This document shows, piece after piece, positions 13,455 through 23,185 of a stretch of 64,000 nt of DNA. Below the pieces are notes generated by a model. The model had not been told where the DNA came from and searched no databases. It worked only from the letters and a program-made list of their open reading frames with translations. The stretch is from contig JAQOTA010000071.1 of NCBI GenBank assembly GCA_029532415.1, forward strand, positions 248,001 to 312,000. Direction: 5' to 3'. The position numbers and the translations under genes were made by a program. Every line of letters starts with the position of its first letter. The stretch's first letter is position 1. The DNA is from Marasmius tenuissimus. Lineage: Eukaryota; Basidiomycota; Agaricomycetes; Agaricales; Marasmiaceae.

Positions 13455-13725
13455 AGGACTCTCGACCACTATAGTGGTAGTTGAGAGTCAAAGGAGGCGG
13501 GATGTGTCATCATTCCAACCACCACGCGATCAACATGACACTCGGCAAAGATTTTGGCGCAAGCGCCCTACAGAGCGCCTGAGAGCTCAGAGCACTCAAA
13601 GCTGGCGCTTTGTAGGGCGCTTGCGCCAAAATCTTTGCCGAGGCGTCCTGAGAACATGTTCAGGTCCGCACGTGGGGACCTCATGCCCACCTTGACTCAC
13701 AACCACCACCACTGTGGTTGAGTCC
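13455..13725. repeat. Palindrome cluster in the divergent promoter of the transposon
   Basis: The centre is an inverted repeat at 13541-13642. Its 39-bp arms (13541-13579 and 13604-13642) differ at one position, with a 24-bp spacer. On each side lie imperfect palindromes: GACTCTC...GAGAGTC around CCACTATAGTGG at about 13458-13490, and GACTCAC...TTGAGTC around CCACTGTGG at about 13693-13723. A CCTGAG..CATG..TCAGG palindrome lies near 13648. The cluster lies midway between the transposase start (13228) and the KOW gene start (13960). Confidence 0.85.
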
Positions 13726-13959
13726 TCCCTTAAGGTATGTTTTCGACTTTTGTGTACATATAATTAGTAGGATTGTTAGTAGACAATGATAAAGTCTAAA
13801 GTGAACCAGAGGGTGTAACACCCATTTCTGTCAGCATCAAATCCCTCTTAAAATGACCGAACTTGACCAAAAGTACCGTGCTGATGGTTTACTCTTTTCG
13901 TATAGGCTAGGGGTCACCCATAATTCATCAAGCCGATTAGGTTCCGCACCAATCTTGAT

Positions 13960-15497
13960 ATGGTACGTGTTGCTAATTTTGCCCTGCCGACTCATTACTC
14001 ATTCTATCTTGCAATCCTAGTCGTCGAAATGCGAAGCTACTGGAGAAGAGGAAGGGAATTGGAGGATATCATCAGTTCGCGATTCTTATAACTTGGGTTT
14101 GGAACAGAACGTACGTTGTCTTTTTCATTGGTGTTCGTTATTGTAATTTACATCCCTCACAGAATCGCAAACGGAATCGAGACTCCCCTGGCTCTGAACA
14201 CAACAATATCAAAAGAATACAGCTTGAAAGTGACGCAAACAACGAGCAGGACGATCGAGCACCATCAATAGAGTGCATGCAATTCATTGCCGACATCATC
14301 ATAGCGGATTTGGCCAACAACCCAGCTGCCGTTGATAAACCTGAACGAGAGGAGGAATCGTTACAGAACGTCAATGACGAGCAGGAGGGACTCGAACAGA
14401 ATGCCCCGCATGAATTTATGCGCCTCGATTTTGGGCCAGAAGAGACTGGCACACGACCGTCGTACACAGGTCGTGAGCCTTGGGCCGGGGCCTGCGTGCT
14501 GGTTATTGGCTCTTATTTCAAAGGATCTACGGGCACTCTTCGACATGTTCAGATTGATTGGTCGCTACTGGATACCATTATTGACATGACGCCTGGGGTA
14601 GACCTCAGCCAGGTCAAGTCTGGCCTTTTACTTGATGTCGAACTTGATATTGTACGAGCAACTCATGGGGCCTCGGCTATAGAGAGGATCGACTATAGAG
14701 ATGTGGTTGAACTCAGAACCTTGCAAAGACTCAATGTTTGGCGGCCATTGCACCATTATCACGAGGTGTGGTATCTCCGCCCCGATCTTCCTGACCCAAT
14801 CATTCGCAATGGACCTTTCCCAATTGCCCGCCTCTCAATGTTCGACTCACTTCAAATTGATGTTTCGCGCACTCCTCGCCCTCGCACCCCTACACCACCT
14901 CCAAGATCTCCACGTTTTGTGCAGAATCTCTCTGATCCGTGGAATCCTTTGGCAATTCTGCCTCCGACGGAAGCCGACCATTGGATCTTACACCCGAAAT
15001 TGACTGGTTTGGAAATCGAGGTCGAAATCATTGGTGGGCCATATGACTCAGGAGGGTACCCCGTCCACGTTACGCCGGTTCTGAAGAGTCAAGGAATTGT
15101 TGTCGAGTATACCACGGGACGAGGAAGTACAATGGGCACCCATTCAATCGCCCACAAGTTCATTGCTCGGTCAAGCGAAGACATCAAAGCCGGCACTGAA
15201 ACTGCCCTGATGGCAGTGATAGCTGGCGAACATGCGGGGAAACTGGTCCGTCGAATTCGGAAATTTTATCTGGGTGAACGGAACCGGGAGAACCTGTGGA
15301 TTGTTGGGGGTGTCATCTTACCAGGGAAAGAAGAAAAACTTACCGATGAGCGGCTCGATATCTCCCCACAAGATCTTGTCAGGGTAAGGGAATCACCCGA
15401 GCAACGCGCTAAGGCCAAAAAGTACATGTCCGACGCCAGGGACAATGCCGCAACAGAGTGGGGTCGTAGACCAGAGGTTCGACCGTATCCCTCTTGA
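13960..15497 (+). CDS. KOW-motif-like cargo protein of the transposon
   Basis: Predicted exons are 13960-13962 (ATG only, then GTACGT), 14021-14110 and 14163-15497, giving about 475 residues. Splicing is supported by phase and by the absence of stops. After an acidic N-terminus, the protein has a glycine-rich beta motif (VLVIGSYFKGSTGTLRHVQ, about 14490-14550) resembling a KOW loop, and a second (VIAGEHAGKLVRRIRKFYLG, about 15217-15275). Both recall SPT5-type KOW repeats that bind RNA polymerase or nucleic acid. A Pro/Arg/Thr-rich linker (about 14875-14915) separates them. It lies inside the transposon inverted repeats, 470 bp upstream of the DUF6698 gene and in the same direction. Function in transposition is unknown; the KOW assignment is by motif shape only. 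Confidence 0.65.
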
Positions 15498-15967
15498 TAT
15501 CTCTCATTGTGTTTACGCGTTTTTCGGTGTAGCCACATGTTCCATGTATCATATCCTCGGGAATCCAACTGTTATTTCTCACTCACTGGATGGGTCTCTG
15601 CTCAAACCAGTTTTTAAACTCCGCCGTCCAACCCTACAACATACATCGTCCCTTGGGACTTACCTCCGTTTCCTCAATACCCCTTGTCCTGCTACGTATG
15701 ACGGACAAGCCCCACACATCGAATGATTCATCAGATGAGCCTGAATCCGTCTACAGGTTCCGCGTTTCAGGCCAAATCCCTGGTGTCTCCGTTCCCCAGT
15801 CTCCCTTGTCCTCCCTATATGTGACAGGCAAGCCCCACCTAGCTCAACAAGCCCTGACCTGGCTTTCAGACTCCGCAATCGAGATTCGAGACCTATAAGA
15901 GAGCGGTGAGCAGTCTCTTCGCTTCATTCCCAACACCCTCATCTCTTCAACATTCATATTTTCAACC

Positions 15968-17807
15968 ATGCCCCCTCAACGTCTTGTGCGCCCTAGCGCT
16001 CGTGTTGGCACCTTCTACACTCCCCCCTCTCGTTATGATAATCGTCGATTCTACAGCTCGCCGGAGCCTGAACCCGAAGCCCCAAAACTGACGAAAGCCG
16101 AAGTTCAGGCCAGAGAACAATTCGAGAAGTGGTCCAATGCTGTATTGGGCGGCACCACGCCGTGAGTTTGTTGTTCCTTCGTCTTGAGTATTTACTGACC
16201 GCTCCTCAGGGCGTGTGGTCCGCGTGCTGCTTACTACAACATAGGATCGCGCTGGATGCGGTTTGTTGACCCGTGGACCGACAAGATCGAGTTGGTGTTG
16301 CGATTCGGTTTCGCCGAGGACCTTCGACCTATACCATCCAACAACAATGACGCTGACGTCGACATGGAGGAAGATGACGAAGAAACTGAGGAAGAGAAAC
16401 AGCGTCGACTTGAGATCCTTGATCTCTTCACGCTGCCGGACGATATGTATGCACATACATCGGTTTCTGCGTTCATCACTGACTTTGTACGTTACCACAG
16501 GAAGGAAACTGACAAAGACCGTTACCGACAATCCTTTCTTCTCTTCAAGACCGGTCACCCCACTCAGTACAATCAGCTTATTGCTTGCTTCGAGTTCGAG
16601 GCAGCGGAGACCATCAAGACCTTGTACTCTTCCGTAAGTCTATGTCTTCCATCCCCTTCCCCCTACTTACCACTTCGTAGATCGAGAGAGGTTTCAAGGA
16701 CGCAAGGCGCAACGACACATGCCACATGAAGCAGAATATCCTCAGTTACATTCCAAACAACCCACAGCAGAAGGCGGTTAAGGACGACGCCCTCGTTCCT
16801 TTTATCGACTCTAGTGTCAAGAGCAACCGCGGGCTTGCTCACGATATGATCATCCCCTTGCTCTGTCCCATCGAGCGCATCAAGGAGGTTGTCCACAAGC
16901 CGGTCGACGACCCTGCTCGGGCTCAGTAGGTACGTTTCTTCTCCTTTGCAAAATACACTGACTTCTCCTCTTAGATTACTCGATGACGCTAAGGCCAAAA
17001 AGATTCAGCTTACCCCCACTCAGTTCCCTGGGTTTCTGTATGATTACTCCAGGATTAACATGGACAGGGCAAAAGAAGGAAGAGCCGCTGTCTTTCGTGG
17101 GTACCTCATTCCGCGGGTAAGCTCTTTCTTCCTATCCTTGAGCCTGTTCACACCCCATTTTTCCCCCAGGCTTCTCGTGCTTTACTTACATCGCCCAGTT
17201 CGGCGCTCGGAAAAAAGGGTTCAACGCGCGCTGGAAATGCAAAGAAAGCGGGAGTTACTGGCATGACCATACGCTTTCTGGCATATGTAGTGACTCAGGT
17301 GAAGTTCCCTGTTTCTGTCAAGCCTTGAGGATGCTAATGAATTTGTAGATTTGGCTTTCACTATCGGACGGCGAGACTTGGGGTGAAACTGTTGGCTCAT
17401 TCAATCTCAAGACATTCTATTACACTATGGTCGCCGCTCTCGAGGGCATGAATCATCTACGCAGGGATCTTGCATTTGCCTACCTCAATGAGTAAGCCAC
17501 TTCCTTTAAGCCTCCACCATTTCTCATTGTTTTGGATAGGGAAATATGGGGGGAAAAGCAGACGTCCGAGGCCGTCCCTGCAGACAGCGAGGTTGGGAAG
17601 GCAATTTCGATGTGGTCATTGGAAGATGATGAGGAAGTCGAGGCCGAGGAAGCGGCACAACAGGAACGTTCAGCTAGCGAGAATGTTCCTGCTAGCAGCG
17701 AAGGTCCTGCGGGTGGCAACATTGTTGCGCCCGGTAGTGCTTCCACCGACGGTAATTCCTCTACTCGTGATAATGCCCCCGTTGGTGCCGGTAGTATTAT
17801 CACCTAG
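15968..17807 (+). CDS. DUF6698 family protein (transposon cargo)
   Basis: Multi-exon gene resembling the agaricomycete DUF6698 family, which has no known function. Predicted exons begin at 15968-16161, 16210-16633 and 16681 to about 16923, with further short exons to 17807. Family-like blocks in order are FEKWSNAVLG, YYNIGSRWMRFVDPWTDK (about 16233-16285), an Asp/Glu-rich loop, the residues around 16866 (LLCPIERIKEV), FPGFLYDYSRIN (about 17023-17060), VFRGYLIPR, and FNLKTFYYTMVAALEG (about 17405-17450). An acidic and Ala/Ser-rich tail follows. It lies within the transposon ends, downstream of the KOW-like gene. All splice joins keep frame, so it appears intact. The family match is from memory. 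Confidence 0.72.
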
Positions 17808-18226
17808 TAGAATGTTATGTTTGCTTGGTTGCTTGTTACCGTACGGTTTACTTTGAATCAATTAATAGTTTTCTGCAAAACTTGATGTCCCCTTACTTGA
17901 GATGTGAAATCAGCGGAAACCGTGAGCTCTTCAGCAACCTGTCAAAGTAGCTGAAATATGTATGTACTGGTTTAACTTGCTGCTATTCGTTGAGACCATC
18001 ACTCCTTGCTAATATACCTAAACTCCTGCGGAATGTACACAAATCAATGAAATTCGTACTACCTATGAGACTCAACACAAGCTCTCCTACTTGACGAAAC
18101 TCGTCTCCTTCTGGACAACCCGCGCTAACCTCCTCTCCCCGTTACTCTTTCAATAATGCCCTATCACCCCCACTATCCGTCACTTCCGCTACAATTCACT
18201 GCTACAGCCTGCTCCACAGAAAACCT

Positions 18227-18254
18227 GTTAAAACTTTCCGAAACCCGTTAAAAT
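18227..18254 (+). repeat. Right subterminal GTTAAAA repeats
   Basis: GTTAAAACT at 18227-18235 and GTTAAAAT at 18247-18254, about 250 bp inside the right end. They match the motif found near the left end. Confidence 0.45.
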
Positions 18255-18484
18255 CCTGTCAACTCGGAGTAACTACGACTCTCTTAGACAAGCCCTGAGA
18301 CTCATTGAAGTGTACGTAAATCCATTGATTTTCCGTGCAATCGCACTCACGGATTCTCTGTGTCTTCACGAATTGGGGCGCTATTTTAATACTGTTATAA
18401 ACGCCGACCCCTCTCAAAACCTGGTACAATGAGTTCCCAGGATAGTATCGAATAGCGCAGATACTAACGACATTTTATCGGTTG

Positions 18485-18502
18485 AGGTATTTTGCTGATG
18501 GA
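18485..18502 (-). repeat. Right terminal inverted repeat and TSD (GA)
   Basis: AGGTATTTTGCTGATG followed by GA. The 16 bases complement 8215-8230 exactly. The flanking GAAATGTGAATGACCCCT matches 23177 onward in unit B. Confidence 0.92.
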
Positions 18503-19197
18503 AATGTGAATGACCCCTCGCGCTACTTACCTTGGTTACTTGGACACACTATCAGCTACCCTGGCAATCGTGGGCTTAGTCGATTCAACTAGCCTTCCAT
18601 TTGACGTTTGTTGAGGTTCAGACCGCCTCTCGACAATGGATACGCGACGTCGTAGTACCGGAGCGCCCAGTGCATACATCATGGAGACCGGCACAAAGGA
18701 CCGAATGTATGGACAACCTCCATAAGTGCAGCTGCGGGTCGTGTTCGACTCCAGCAAGCATATTCGATCCCTGCATAGGTTATCAGGTCTGCAGAGATCG
18801 GAATATCGACTCGGATGGGCCTCAGATCCGGAAGGAAGGAAGTCTCGGAATGAGCGATTTGGCGAACTGGATCCTTTTGAAAATCTTCTCCGGTTCTTTG
18901 AAGGCGGTTGAGTAATCGTTGTTATGCCCTCTATGGGGGGAGAATTGACAGTGCATCCAACAGGAAATACAGGCGCGACCATTGCCAATCGCAAGGTGTG
19001 ACTTGAAGAATTACTGTACATAGAGAGAAGAGAAAAGACCAAAACGTGTCTGAGAGGTTTCCGATCTAGCCATTTTCGGGTTGATTTCACACGCACAGAC
19101 CAGGTGGCCCTGCGCAGCTTCCTTTCACACAACCACCACTGGATTAACAACGTCGAGAAAACGTCGGGATCAACCATCCAGCTCCTCAAGGTAACGT
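18501..19197 (+). pseudogene. Duplicated HSBP1 promoter and truncated HSBP1 5' end
   Basis: This segment is paralogous to 23177-23890, the upstream region and first codons of the HSBP1 gene at 23869. Near its right end the sequence CGTCGGGATCAACCATCCAG corresponds to the HSBP1 start ATGTCGGGATCAACAGCTCAA, but the ATG is changed to ACG (19161-19163). Similarity ends at about 19197, where the esterase 3' relic begins. It cannot encode HSBP1. Confidence 0.8.
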
Positions 19198-19214
19198 ATT
19201 GATACCTATCGAGC

Positions 19215-19400
19215 TCACCTTCACAGAGGAACTGGCTATCCTTAGGCTTTGTTTGAGCGGGCGAAAGTTTTCGCCCAGATCACTGGAATGGTCCCAGCAT
19301 GCACGGACAAGCAAACGACTCGGACGGATCGTGGCAATCCGACGACACGGAGTGGGAGCTTTGCTGAGCAGGAACATGCAGAAACCTGCGAATGAGTAGG
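19215..19400 (+). pseudogene. Carboxylesterase 3'-end relic
   Basis: Corresponds to the last exon region of the esterases. It reads EELA.., then SPRSLEWSQHARTSKR near 19276-19320, parallel to EWPQYARAGKRW at 4090-4127 and YWPQY in the intact gene. The upstream part of the gene is absent because the duplication breakpoint lies at about 19197. Confidence 0.7.
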
Positions 19401-20247
19401 AGGTGTGAGGTGGTCGCTGGGAATTCGGAACGGGAGTAGAATTGGGGGCGGAATCATGAGGGGCGGAGTTTGTCTTCTTCAATTCCTCAGTTGTATACCT
19501 TATCGTTGAGTTCTGATGAACCTTTGGTGTATGGACGGACTCACCCCTTCGTTCAGTCGGCATCAAATCCTCGACCGGTTCCTTGTTGGGTGTCTGGTTA
19601 CTCTTGACACTCGATACATAGTCACCGCTGCTTCAGCCTAGTCGGTCTTCGGTTAGAATACTTGCCATCGAAGCCGGTGATCTGATATAAAACCAACCGA
19701 AGGACGCACCCTGACGGCAGCAGTCTCAGCTCATTTTGTGTCTTTCGCACTACACAGCAAGTACTAAGTAACTGATCCCGGGAGGGGTGGCATCGATGAA
19801 TCGATGTCCCTAGTTACCAGCTTGCGATCGACACCAGACGACCTTGGCAGCATCACGGCCCACACCAGTCAGCTCAACGTGAGAAATATACATGACGGTC
19901 AGAGGATATGGGGAGAATGGCTCACCTTTCTTACAGCGAGTTTCCAAGAAATGTAAGCGACAGTATCTCGAGCTCGGAGAAGCCGTTTTTGTGGCATATA
20001 TCCGCGAGACTACTGGAGTCAGATACAGCTTTGACCGTTTTGTCCGTGGCTGTCCTCTGGCAGTATCAGGACTTGAGCATTCTATTGCGCGCTTTGGGCT
20101 AGCACGTATACAGCAATACAACATATCAAACCTTACAGCAACGGCGGATCAAGATGGAGGTTTCAATCTATAGGAGATTGGAAGAGTATTGATTTGAGGA
20201 ATATTAAACCCTCAAGGTCTGACTTGAAGGGTACCCTGACCCCCATT

Positions 20248-22532
20248 ATGCTCATCGTGTTCAACTGGTACCTCCTGACGCAACTCATCCACACTGTGTG
20301 GGGTGAGGAGCTGAGCATCCCTTCATTTTGGGAGGTATGTCTTCCAATCAGTATGTGCCGGAGCTGCGTTCAATTAACATCGACTAGAAATCCACTGTGA
20401 AAGCCTCTCGCGAAGAACGAATCAACCGTACGGCGGAAGCGATCGACGCGTTCATCGCGTCTGACGCCCTTTTCACCTCAACCCAGCCCCCTAGCAATCT
20501 TTCCGACAAATACTGGCCCCATGGAACATTTCTGGCTTTGATCGCAGATTTTGATATCATCACGAATCAGACCAGGTACAAGCGGATTGCTCAGGAACGT
20601 TTTCTTCCTGCTTTACGGCGAACAACGCCGAATCACAAGTGAGTAAAATCTACCACTTCTGACCTGGCTTCAGTGCAAGACTTTACACTACACTGCAGAA
20701 TCGTGAGTGCTCTCGTCTACCCCTGCTATAGGCAACAGTGCCCTTCAATATTTCACACTACTTAGATCGGGAACAAATTGTGGGTTCGCTCTCATCCTTT
20801 GCTTTTCACGAAAGAGTCATAATGACGCACGTCTGAACATGCCGACTCTTTGGCCCCAGTCGCTACGGGTACGCAGCTACCCGCGCATACCTTGCGTATC
20901 AAGACGAGGGATTTTTGGATATTGCAAAGGACTTTTGGGCTTCCAACAGGAGCTTGACGCTCTCTGATGCGGACGTACAGTCGAGGAGCTCTTCAGCCAA
21001 AAGCACAATCAACTCTACCATTAGTTTAAGTTGCTCAAAGCCCGGGGGTGAGTCGCCCTTCGTTGTGAGGAACATATGCTGACGTATCTTGAACTCATCA
21101 GTTGAATATACGTTGGCAGGCGGGACGTTCCATAGCACAGTAAGTACGATCAGTACAGGGTGGTTTACCGGAGGATGCTCCAGATTGAACCGAGTGATCT
21201 ACCGGTAGGATGAAAACGACCTCCTCATAACCACTGGCTCAACGGCGTAAGAATTTCGGTTGTTAACACGCTCTCGGCTTTGTCTGACTTGTCGACAGCG
21301 ACTACCTGACGTATGGTGTCCCTTGCTTCTACTTGGATTGATGGACCCTGAATACATAGTCGCTCTACAAAGGCTCACCGTCTCACTCGGCACTATGCCA
21401 TCCAACCTCGATCCAGCCTACATGACCTTGGCGAAACAGATGGGCCAATTCATTCAAAACACGCTCTATAAAGAGTCTGGAGTTTTCTACGCCGGAATCA
21501 GAGCAGGGAGTCCAGACTGCCCACCTCGTCGGAATGGCAGCGATTCTGTCGTATCTGACACCGCGGTCACCATGAAATCATTGTCGCTTTTAGCCTTGGG
21601 CTCAAAGAATAATAATCTTACTGATGTGTGAGTATTCTCGCCTCATACCAATCTCGTAGCTGAGTTTTTTGAAGCCTTAGAGACATAGTCCGCTACGCAA
21701 CTGGGAGTGCTTGGAACTCCAATAACGGCGTCCTTGGTAACTCGAGCTACTCATTCCGCAGTTCGGTGGCTGACACGTCGCGTCAGACACTCAGAAGGTT
21801 CTAGCGGTGACTGTAAGCGACACTTTCCATCACTCACAACGACTGCTTCAAAGCCATTTTGACTTGGCACGCGGTGATGGACCCTCAGATCTGAAGGCAT
21901 ATCTTCGCGCATACCTAACGGTTCAGGCAAGCGCATTTCCCTCGGGTACCATTCGTCCTCATGCTGACCAAGAACAGTATGATGCACTCGTGAAGCAGGC
22001 CACCTTTGGTAGTGGCGTCCCGAATTTCTACGGACTTGGAAGATCTGAAGCTCAGTTCAATCCGGAAGCACAGACACTGGCCATTACTACACTGCTGGGC
22101 GGAGTGATTTCGAGCGATGATGTTCCCAACGACTCCAGAACATCCGATGACACCACGCCTGGCAGTGGTAGTCGCGGTCGAGTTCCGATCGGGGCAATAG
22201 TCGGTGGCGTGATTGGGGGCATTTTGGGTCTCGCTTTGGTTGTAGCAGGGATCTACTTCCATCTTCGCCGGCAGCACCAGTTGCAGGCCCCGCCAATCAT
22301 GGAACCATACCTAATTATGACCTCCACCAAGCCACCCCTGCCGACGTCAACCGTTCCGCCTTTCCATTCTGAGCATACGGTTTCAACGTCAATCTCACCC
22401 ACCTCAGAGTCCCAGTTCAGTCGTATGCACGAGCCGAATACAGCAGCACTCGTAATAAGGTTGAACCAAAGGATGAGGGACGAGCAATGGGACGAAAACG
22501 AGAGTCTTCCGGAGTATCGCACAATTGCGTAG
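20248..22532 (+). CDS. GH76-like membrane-anchored protein, copy 3
   Basis: Most complete of the three paralogues. Exon 1 (20248-20334) encodes a signal peptide beginning MLIVFNWYLLTQLIHTVWG; an upstream ATG at 20194 would bury it and is less likely. Exon 2 (from 20388) carries REERINRTAEAIDAF, WPHGTFLALIADFD and TNQTRYKRIAQ. A 4-nt exon (20699-20702) and a 14-nt exon (20766-20779) follow, then YGYAATRAYLAYQDEGF, EYTLAGGTF and YMTLAKQMGQFIQNTLY. Further exons have SVVSDTAVTMKSLSLLALG and DLKAYLRAYLTVQ. The last exon has the transmembrane segment AIVGGVIGGILGLALVV (about 22195-22250), basic residues, and a tail ending LPEYRTIA. The product is predicted at the plasma membrane with its domain outside. 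The homologous GC-AG intron (21927-21977) has no stop here, so retaining it adds 17 residues in frame. Confidence 0.78.
20699..20702 (+). other. 4-nt microexon (GH76 copy 3)
   Basis: AATC lies between CTGCAG and GTGAGT. Equivalent microexons are AACC at 21-24 and AATT at 5297-5300. All three have strong splice sites on both sides and are followed by a 14- or 17-nt exon. Confidence 0.6.
21927..21977 (+). other. Probable GC-AG intron, GH76 copy 3 (stop-free)
   Basis: The donor is CAG|GCAAGC and the acceptor GAACAG|TATGAT; the intron is 51 nt, phase 0. It is 9 nt shorter than the intron of copy 2, and the TAG present in copies 1 and 2 is missing. Confidence 0.65.
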
Positions 22533-23170
22533 TGGCAGCCGGTGATATCCAGTGTCATCATTATTATGGACCATGTCAAGGGACTTTATCACTGCAACAA
22601 ACCCGTTTCTACACTGAGGTCGAAAGTGGCGTACATCTCATGCAGGTCTCCCAAGCCTCTTTGCTATCGAACCCGAAAACGTTCCTAGCATGAACCATCG
22701 TCGACGCCCTGTGTATTGTCCCACAGAGCCCGACTCTCAAGAGGGTCCGCATGAAAATGCCGGTTTTGAGGGTCGAAAGGCATATGCGTGGTTTTTCTAG
22801 AACGGCACGTGAGGGGGAACTAGAAAGCAGATCTAAGATTGTAAGGAGAACACACCTATCACACCGACGGCGGCCACTATCAGAGATAGCAAAAGAAGAG
22901 AATGAATACCGATAGGATGAACACTGTGTCACTGAATGTGCTTGGGACGGACGCGAACGGGCCGCCATGGGACCGGTGACGTTCAGCGCAAACTTCGGAG
23001 GGTTCAATCCAACTGCAAGAGCGAGCCTAGACACTTCTTTTGCTCTCCCACTTTCCCAGAACAAGAGTGAGAGATTGCTCCCGAAAGCACCGAAGTTGGG
23101 GTCGTACCTAGACACCAGGTAAACTAGTGAGTACTAGTGAAGGAGGGCCCTTCTGAGGAATGATTAGTAC

Positions 23171-23185
23171 GTGAAAGAAATGTGA
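23171..23185. other. Empty target site of the Plavaka element
   Basis: GTGAAAGAAATGTGA reads straight through the position where unit A holds the transposon. GA at 23177-23178 is single here and duplicated on both sides of the element in unit A. Confidence 0.9.

Larger units (their letters stand above)
8215..18500. mobile_element. Complete Plavaka (CMC/EnSpm-like) DNA transposon with cargo genes
   Basis: A 10,286-bp element bounded by a perfect 16-bp terminal inverted repeat (CATCAGCAAAATACCT at 8215-8230 and its complement at 18485-18500), with a 2-bp GA target duplication at 8213-8214 and 18501-18502. The uninterrupted target is preserved in the paralogous unit at 23171-23185, so the ends are known to the base. 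It carries a leftward Plavaka-like transposase (8758-13228) and two rightward genes, a KOW-like protein (13960-15497) and a DUF6698 protein (15968-17807). GTTAAAAC-type subterminal repeats lie near both ends and a large palindrome sits between the divergent genes. Confidence 0.9.
4060..19197. repeat. Segmental duplication unit A (interrupted by transposon)
   Basis: Without the 10.3-kb transposon this unit is about 4.85 kb: esterase 3' relic, GH76 copy 2, non-coding downstream sequence and the first part of HSBP1. Each block has a counterpart in unit B (19198-23890) in the same order and orientation. Matching landmarks are the TTATCGTTGAGTTCTGA stretch (about 4277 and 19499), the GH76 exons, the GAGGAATGATTAGTACGTGAAAG segment (first bases at about 8191 and 23155) and the HSBP1 start. 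Confidence 0.85.

Noticed and set aside
13541..13642. The palindrome as a stand-alone MITE
   Set aside because: No target-site duplication was found directly outside the arms, and it is flanked by further palindromes. Kept as a palindrome cluster instead, although a nested element is not excluded.
15962..16558. Minus-strand frame of 198 residues opposite the DUF6698 gene
   Set aside because: The plus strand shows consistent splicing and family motifs; the minus frame is a shadow.
22609..23115. Minus-strand frame of 168 residues, similar to one at 7626-8174
   Set aside because: Similarity reflects the segmental duplication. Conservation is not stronger at the protein level and no family is recognised.
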